From Candidatus Krumholzibacteriia bacterium (GTDB lineage Bacteria > Krumholzibacteriota > Krumholzibacteriia > LZORAL124-64-63), in assembly GCA_016744275.1 (NCBI GenBank), contig JADGEP010000041.1:1-8664 (forward strand): a stretch of DNA of 8,664 nucleotides, in the 5' to 3' direction. This document shows positions 6,159 through 8,664 of this stretch, piece after piece (the first letter of the stretch is position 1; each line of letters opens with the position of its first letter). Position numbers and translations under genes: made by a program. The notes beneath the pieces are model-generated. The model saw nothing but the letters and a program-made list of their open reading frames with translations. It had not been told where the DNA came from and ran no database searches.

Positions 6159-7430
6159 TCAAACAAATGCCATCACCAGAGCGGTGACCACGAGATTGGC
6201 CACGCCCAGGGGCAGCATCACTTTCCAACCCAAGTGCATCAATTGGTCATAACGGAATCGGGGCAAAGTCCAGCGTACCCAGATGAACAACCAGGCAAAG
6301 AAAACCACCTTGGCTACGAACGCCGAAATCTGGAAAACCGTGGCCACCATTTCGGCGCCCTGTGGTCCGACAGTCCAGGGCTTCAGCAGCAACGCACCGG
6401 CGGCGCCGATGGCCACCAGAATCCAGAGGCCAGCACCCAAAACCGGTTCGCGGTCGCGGTTGTCGTTGAACTTGTTTTTCTCTTTTTGGGCCCGGCGCAG
6501 AAACAGCAGGGCAAAGACCGATGCGGCCACGGCAACGCCAATCAGCTTGGCGGTCAACAAGCCGCCGGCGTTGGCCTCCAGCACCGCTCGCGGCGCCCAG
6601 GGAATTTGATAGCCGCCGAAGTAGAACGAAGCGATCAGGGCCGCGCCCACCACCATGTGGCAGTACTCGGCCATGAAGAACAGGGCGAATTTCAAAGAGC
6701 TGTATTCCAGATGAAAGCCCGCCACGATTTCCGATTCGCCTTCAGGCAAATCGAAGGGATTGCGATTCGTCTCGGCAAAAACCGCCGTGATGAACAGGAT
6801 GAAACCCAGGGGCTGCACCACCACGCCCCACTTGGGCAGGAAACCGAAGATCATATCGCCCTGGCCCGCGACAATGTCGGTGATGCGCAGTGACGAAAAA
6901 ATCATCATCAGGCCCATCAGGGCCAACCCCATGCTGATTTCGTAACTGATCATCTGGGCGGTGGCGCGGATGCCACCGAGGAAGGTGAACTTGTTGTTCG
7001 AAGCCCATCCGGCCATGACCACCGCGTAGGTGCCCAGACTGGCGACTGCCAGAACATACAGCGCGCCCACTTGCAGGTCGGCCACCACCAGCGGAATCTT
7101 GCGACCCGCGATTGTGATAAAATCGCCAAAGGGAATCACGGCATAGGAACTGACCGCGATGGTCATCGCCAGCCAGGGAGCCAGATTGTAGAACGCCTTG
7201 TGACGGGCCTCGGGTTGCACGTCTTCCTTGAAGACAAGCTTGAGCACATCAGCAATCGGATGCACCAGTCCGGCCAAACGCACGCCGCCAATGGCAGCGC
7301 GGTTGGGTCCGGTGCGGTCCTGGATGAAAGCCGCGCCCTTGCGCTCAGCCCAGATAAGAGCCGGGACCATCCCCATGATCAACAGGAACATAAAGACAAT
7401 CTTGGCCAATGATTCGAGCACGATGGGCAT
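6159..7430 (-). CDS. nuoH: NADH-quinone oxidoreductase subunit H, quinone-chamber membrane subunit
   Basis: This is the membrane anchor of the peripheral arm and forms part of the quinone-binding cavity. It has 423 residues, against about 325 in E. coli. Family signatures are clear: ERKGAAFIQDRTGPNRAAIG at 29-48, VHPIADVLKLVFKED at 56-70, SYEISMGLALMG, and the acidic loop NRNPFDLPEGESEIVAGFH at 222-240 followed by EYSSLKFALFFMAEY. The extra length falls at about 270-370: a charged loop (KEKNKFNDNRDRE, 316-328) and a further hydrophobic helix at about 331-350 come before the usual last helices. The C-terminal segment with PRFRYDQLMHLGWKVMLP is normal. The ATG at 7430-7428 follows a near-perfect GGAGGTGA ribosome site and shares one base with the nuoG TGA (TGATG), so translation is probably coupled. 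Confidence 0.97.
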   Translation of the reverse strand: MPIVLESLAKIVFMFLLIMGMVPALIWAERKGAAFIQDRTGPNRAAIGGVRLAGLVHPIADVLKLVFKEDVQPEARHKAFYNLAPWLAMTIAVSSYAVIPFGDFITIAGRKIPLVVADLQVGALYVLAVASLGTYAVVMAGWASNNKFTFLGGIRATAQMISYEISMGLALMGLMMIFSSLRITDIVAGQGDMIFGFLPKWGVVVQPLGFILFITAVFAETNRNPFDLPEGESEIVAGFHLEYSSLKFALFFMAEYCHMVVGAALIASFYFGGYQIPWAPRAVLEANAGGLLTAKLIGVAVAASVFALLFLRRAQKEKNKFNDNRDREPVLGAGLWILVAIGAAGALLLKPWTVGPQGAEMVATVFQISAFVAKVVFFAWLFIWVRWTLPRFRYDQLMHLGWKVMLPLGVANLVVTALVMAFV

Positions 7431-8575
7431 CAGACGTCACCTCCGGAGGTCGCGCCTTCAAGAGCGAGGCCTCGCGCGGGAAGTTTGTTCAGGTTCGTAT
7501 CGGCCAATTCCAACGCGATAGCCAAGCCATCGCGCACAGCTTTGAGGCTGGTCGGAGCGTCATCGCCGCCCAGTTCAGTCAGCACTCGCCAATCTTCACG
7601 GCCGCTGCCCTGCCGGGCCACCGACTGCGAGAACCCTTGCAGGCGCCCGTCCTTGTTGGCAAAAATACCGGCCTTTTCGGCCCAGGTCGCCCCAGGCAAG
7701 ATCAACGTGGCTGCCGCCGCGGTTTCATTGTCGTGGCTGCCCAGGTAAATGACATCGCCGTGGGCTTTGAGAGCCTCCGCCACAGCCGAATCACTCGCCG
7801 GATTGCCACCATGAATCAGCACGGTGCCGTTGGCGGCCTTGATCGCACTGGCCAAGGCCGCAGCGTCCATTTCAGGCAGGCCCAACAGTTCCAGACCTTT
7901 GCGATTGGGCGTGCGGTCGGCGTTGAGCAGCAGCTCATCACCTTCACCCATGTCGCTGCCCGCCAAGCCACCACAGAGGGCGGCGGTACCGGCCAGGGAT
8001 TTCAACAGGAACATCTCTTCGAGACTTTGGTGCGCACTGGATACAACCAGCCCCAGGCCACTGGAGATCTTACTGGACAACACACTTTTCAGATCAGCCC
8101 AACGCGCGGTTTCATTCTTAAGGCGCGGTTCAACCAGTCGGTTGTCGGCGTGCACGGGTTTGTACTCCATGCGACCCTTGTCGCACATCCAGCGGCCGTT
8201 GACGTCCGGATTGTAACGCGGCTTCAGGCGATAGATGCGTCCGGCCTCGTGGTCAATGCGCACGTTGCAACCGGTGGCGCAACCGGGGCACACCGAGTTG
8301 GCGGCCTTCAACATCCAGACCCGTTTTTGGAAACGGAAGTCGCGGCTGGTCAGCGCGCCCACGGGGCAAATGTCCACCGTGTTCAGGCTATAATTGTTGT
8401 CCAGTTCCACTCCGGGTGCGGTGCCGATTTCGGCCCGATTGCCGCGATTGTAAATGCCCAACTCCGAGGTGCCCGTCACTTCATCGCAGAAGCGCACGCA
8501 GCGGCTGCACAGCACGCAGCGCTCCTTGTCCAGGATCACCTTTGTCTCCTTTTTCACCTTCGTCTCCTTTGTCAC
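7430..8575 (-). CDS. nuoG: NADH-quinone oxidoreductase subunit G, Fe-S subunit (5' part missing at a junction)
   Basis: This peripheral-arm subunit carries several Fe-S clusters of the electron chain. NuoG-like sequence starts at VILDKERC (about 8539). Upstream to the GTG at 8575 the frame reads MTKETKVKKETK, which is only the collagen-like tract in another frame, and it is closed by TAA at 8599-8597. Numbered from that GTG, cluster N4 ligands are Cys20, Cys23, Cys26 and Cys70 (RCVLCSRC and DICPVGAL). Cluster N7 ligands are Cys96, Cys99, Cys103 and Cys131 (CPGCATGC and WMCDKG), with the spacing known from Thermus Nqo3. The region with the N1b and N5 ligands, about 170-185 residues by homology, is absent. 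After N7 only about 250 residues remain, a shortened molybdopterin-oxidoreductase-like domain (GSHDNETAAAATLILPG is typical). The GTG is not a credible native start. The TGA overlaps nuoH by one base. Confidence 0.9.
   Translation of the reverse strand: MTKETKVKKETKVILDKERCVLCSRCVRFCDEVTGTSELGIYNRGNRAEIGTAPGVELDNNYSLNTVDICPVGALTSRDFRFQKRVWMLKAANSVCPGCATGCNVRIDHEAGRIYRLKPRYNPDVNGRWMCDKGRMEYKPVHADNRLVEPRLKNETARWADLKSVLSSKISSGLGLVVSSAHQSLEEMFLLKSLAGTAALCGGLAGSDMGEGDELLLNADRTPNRKGLELLGLPEMDAAALASAIKAANGTVLIHGGNPASDSAVAEALKAHGDVIYLGSHDNETAAAATLILPGATWAEKAGIFANKDGRLQGFSQSVARQGSGREDWRVLTELGGDDAPTSLKAVRDGLAIALELADTNLNKLPARGLALEGATSGGDV
7437..7444 (-). promoter_or_regulatory. Strong Shine-Dalgarno GGAGGTGA for nuoH
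   Basis: The eight bases match the anti-Shine-Dalgarno complement almost fully and lie just before the nuoH ATG, inside the last codons of nuoG. This suggests nuoH can recruit ribosomes itself as well as by coupling through TGATG. Confidence 0.8.
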
Positions 8576-8664
8576 CCTTATCGCCTTTGTCTCCTTTTAA
8601 TCCTTGAATACCTTGATCTCCTTTTTCACCTTGAGTTCCTTGATCACCCTGATCTCCTTTAGGT
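8481..8664 (-). CDS. Collagen-like Gly-X-Y repeat fragment (partial, probably joined artefactually)
   Basis: Read from base 8663 on the minus strand, this frame gives 14 consecutive Gly-X-Y triplets (8657-8532) rich in Asp, Gln, Lys and Glu, such as GDQGDQGTQGEKGDQGIQG. They are followed by GQG and then 13 residues of nuoG read out of frame, up to a TGA at 8483-8481. Collagen-like repeats of this kind occur in bacterial and phage surface or fibre proteins and in spore-coat proteins. Bases 8541-8664 are 42% GC (52 of 124) and favour AAA, GGA, CAA and GAT codons, unlike the GC-rich nuo genes. No start is visible because the frame runs off the window edge. The fragment belongs to an unidentified gene, probably of another locus or organism. 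Confidence 0.75.
   Translation of the reverse strand, partial: PKGDQGDQGTQGEKGDQGIQGLKGDKGDKGDKGDEGEKGDKGDPGQGALRAVQPLRALLR
8523..8542. other. Junction between nuoG and the collagen-like tract
   Basis: Within these bases the sequence fits both genes. In one frame it gives KVILDKE, as expected just before the N4 cysteines of NuoG; in the other it gives KGDPGQG, a normal end to Gly-X-Y triplets. Right of it the composition is AT-rich and repetitive; left of it (8461-8520) it is 67% GC. The dual fit over about 20 bases is what a join through a short shared string would leave. Confidence 0.7.
8541..8657 (-). repeat. 9-base-period tandem repeat encoding Gly-X-Y
   Basis: The tract consists of 13 imperfect 9-base units, most of the form GGA/GGT/GGC followed by GAC/GAT or GAA and then AAA, AAG or CAA. 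On the minus strand it is purine-rich. The units vary at the third codon position, so selection on a Gly-X-Y protein is more likely than recent slippage. Such low-complexity sequence is a common place for wrong assembly joins. Confidence 0.85.

Noticed and set aside
8540..8575. MTKETKVKKETK as a genuine N-terminus of NuoG
   Set aside because: These residues come from the collagen-like repeat read in another frame, and the N-terminal Fe-S region required in NuoG would be missing.
8541..8657. CRISPR array at the right edge
   Set aside because: The period is 9 bases with no spacers, and every unit reads as Gly-X-Y in one frame.
7409..8662. Long plus-strand open frame of 417 codons antisense to nuoG
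   Set aside because: It has no recognisable domain, lies opposite a clear nuoG, and its C-terminal Leu-rich part is only the complement of the Gly-X-Y tract.
1..8664. A new defence, mobile or biosynthetic system
   Set aside because: Every base is accounted for by complex I genes, gaps of at most 40 bases, or the collagen-like edge fragment. No transposase, integrase, RNA gene or toxin-like frame is visible on either strand.

Overview
The window is almost entirely one minus-strand gene block from a bacterial respiratory complex I operon (proton-pumping NADH:quinone oxidoreductase). In transcription order, from right to left, it holds nuoG (5' part missing), nuoH, nuoI, nuoJ, nuoK, nuoL, nuoM and nuoN (3' part runs off the left edge). 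This is the canonical nuoG-to-nuoN order. The genes are packed tightly: nuoG/nuoH and nuoM/nuoN share one base (TGATG and TAATG), nuoJ/nuoK overlap by 10 bases, and the other gaps are 2 to 40 bases. No gene-free stretch exceeds 40 bases, and no internal promoter or terminator is evident.

The organism is a Gram-negative-type, fairly GC-rich bacterium (one 60-base sample of nuoG is 67% GC). It has a 14-subunit-type complex I with separate nuoJ, nuoK, nuoL, nuoM and nuoN. The long NuoH (423 residues) and apparently short NuoG suggest a lineage away from the well-studied Proteobacteria, but I cannot place it to phylum from sequence reading alone.

The proteins form two parts of one machine. NuoG and NuoI carry iron-sulfur clusters that pass electrons toward quinone in the peripheral arm. 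NuoH forms the membrane foot of the quinone chamber. NuoJ and NuoK link it to the three antiporter-like subunits NuoL, NuoM and NuoN, which carry the conserved Glu/Lys residues of the proton path. The key residues I looked for are present in each subunit, so the complex looks functional.

The anomaly is at the right edge. At about 8523-8542 the nuoG sequence switches abruptly into an AT-richer tract (52 G/C in 124 bases, 42%) that encodes collagen-like Gly-X-Y repeats in another frame. The roughly 21 bases at the switch can be read as either gene. I read this as a chimeric join, most likely an assembly or amplification artefact, rather than a real fusion. I found no new biological system. The other points of interest are modest: a His/Ala-rich repeat loop in NuoL, extra membrane sequence in NuoH, a short NuoG that keeps the N7 cluster cysteines, and small hairpins beside the nuoI and nuoJ start sites.
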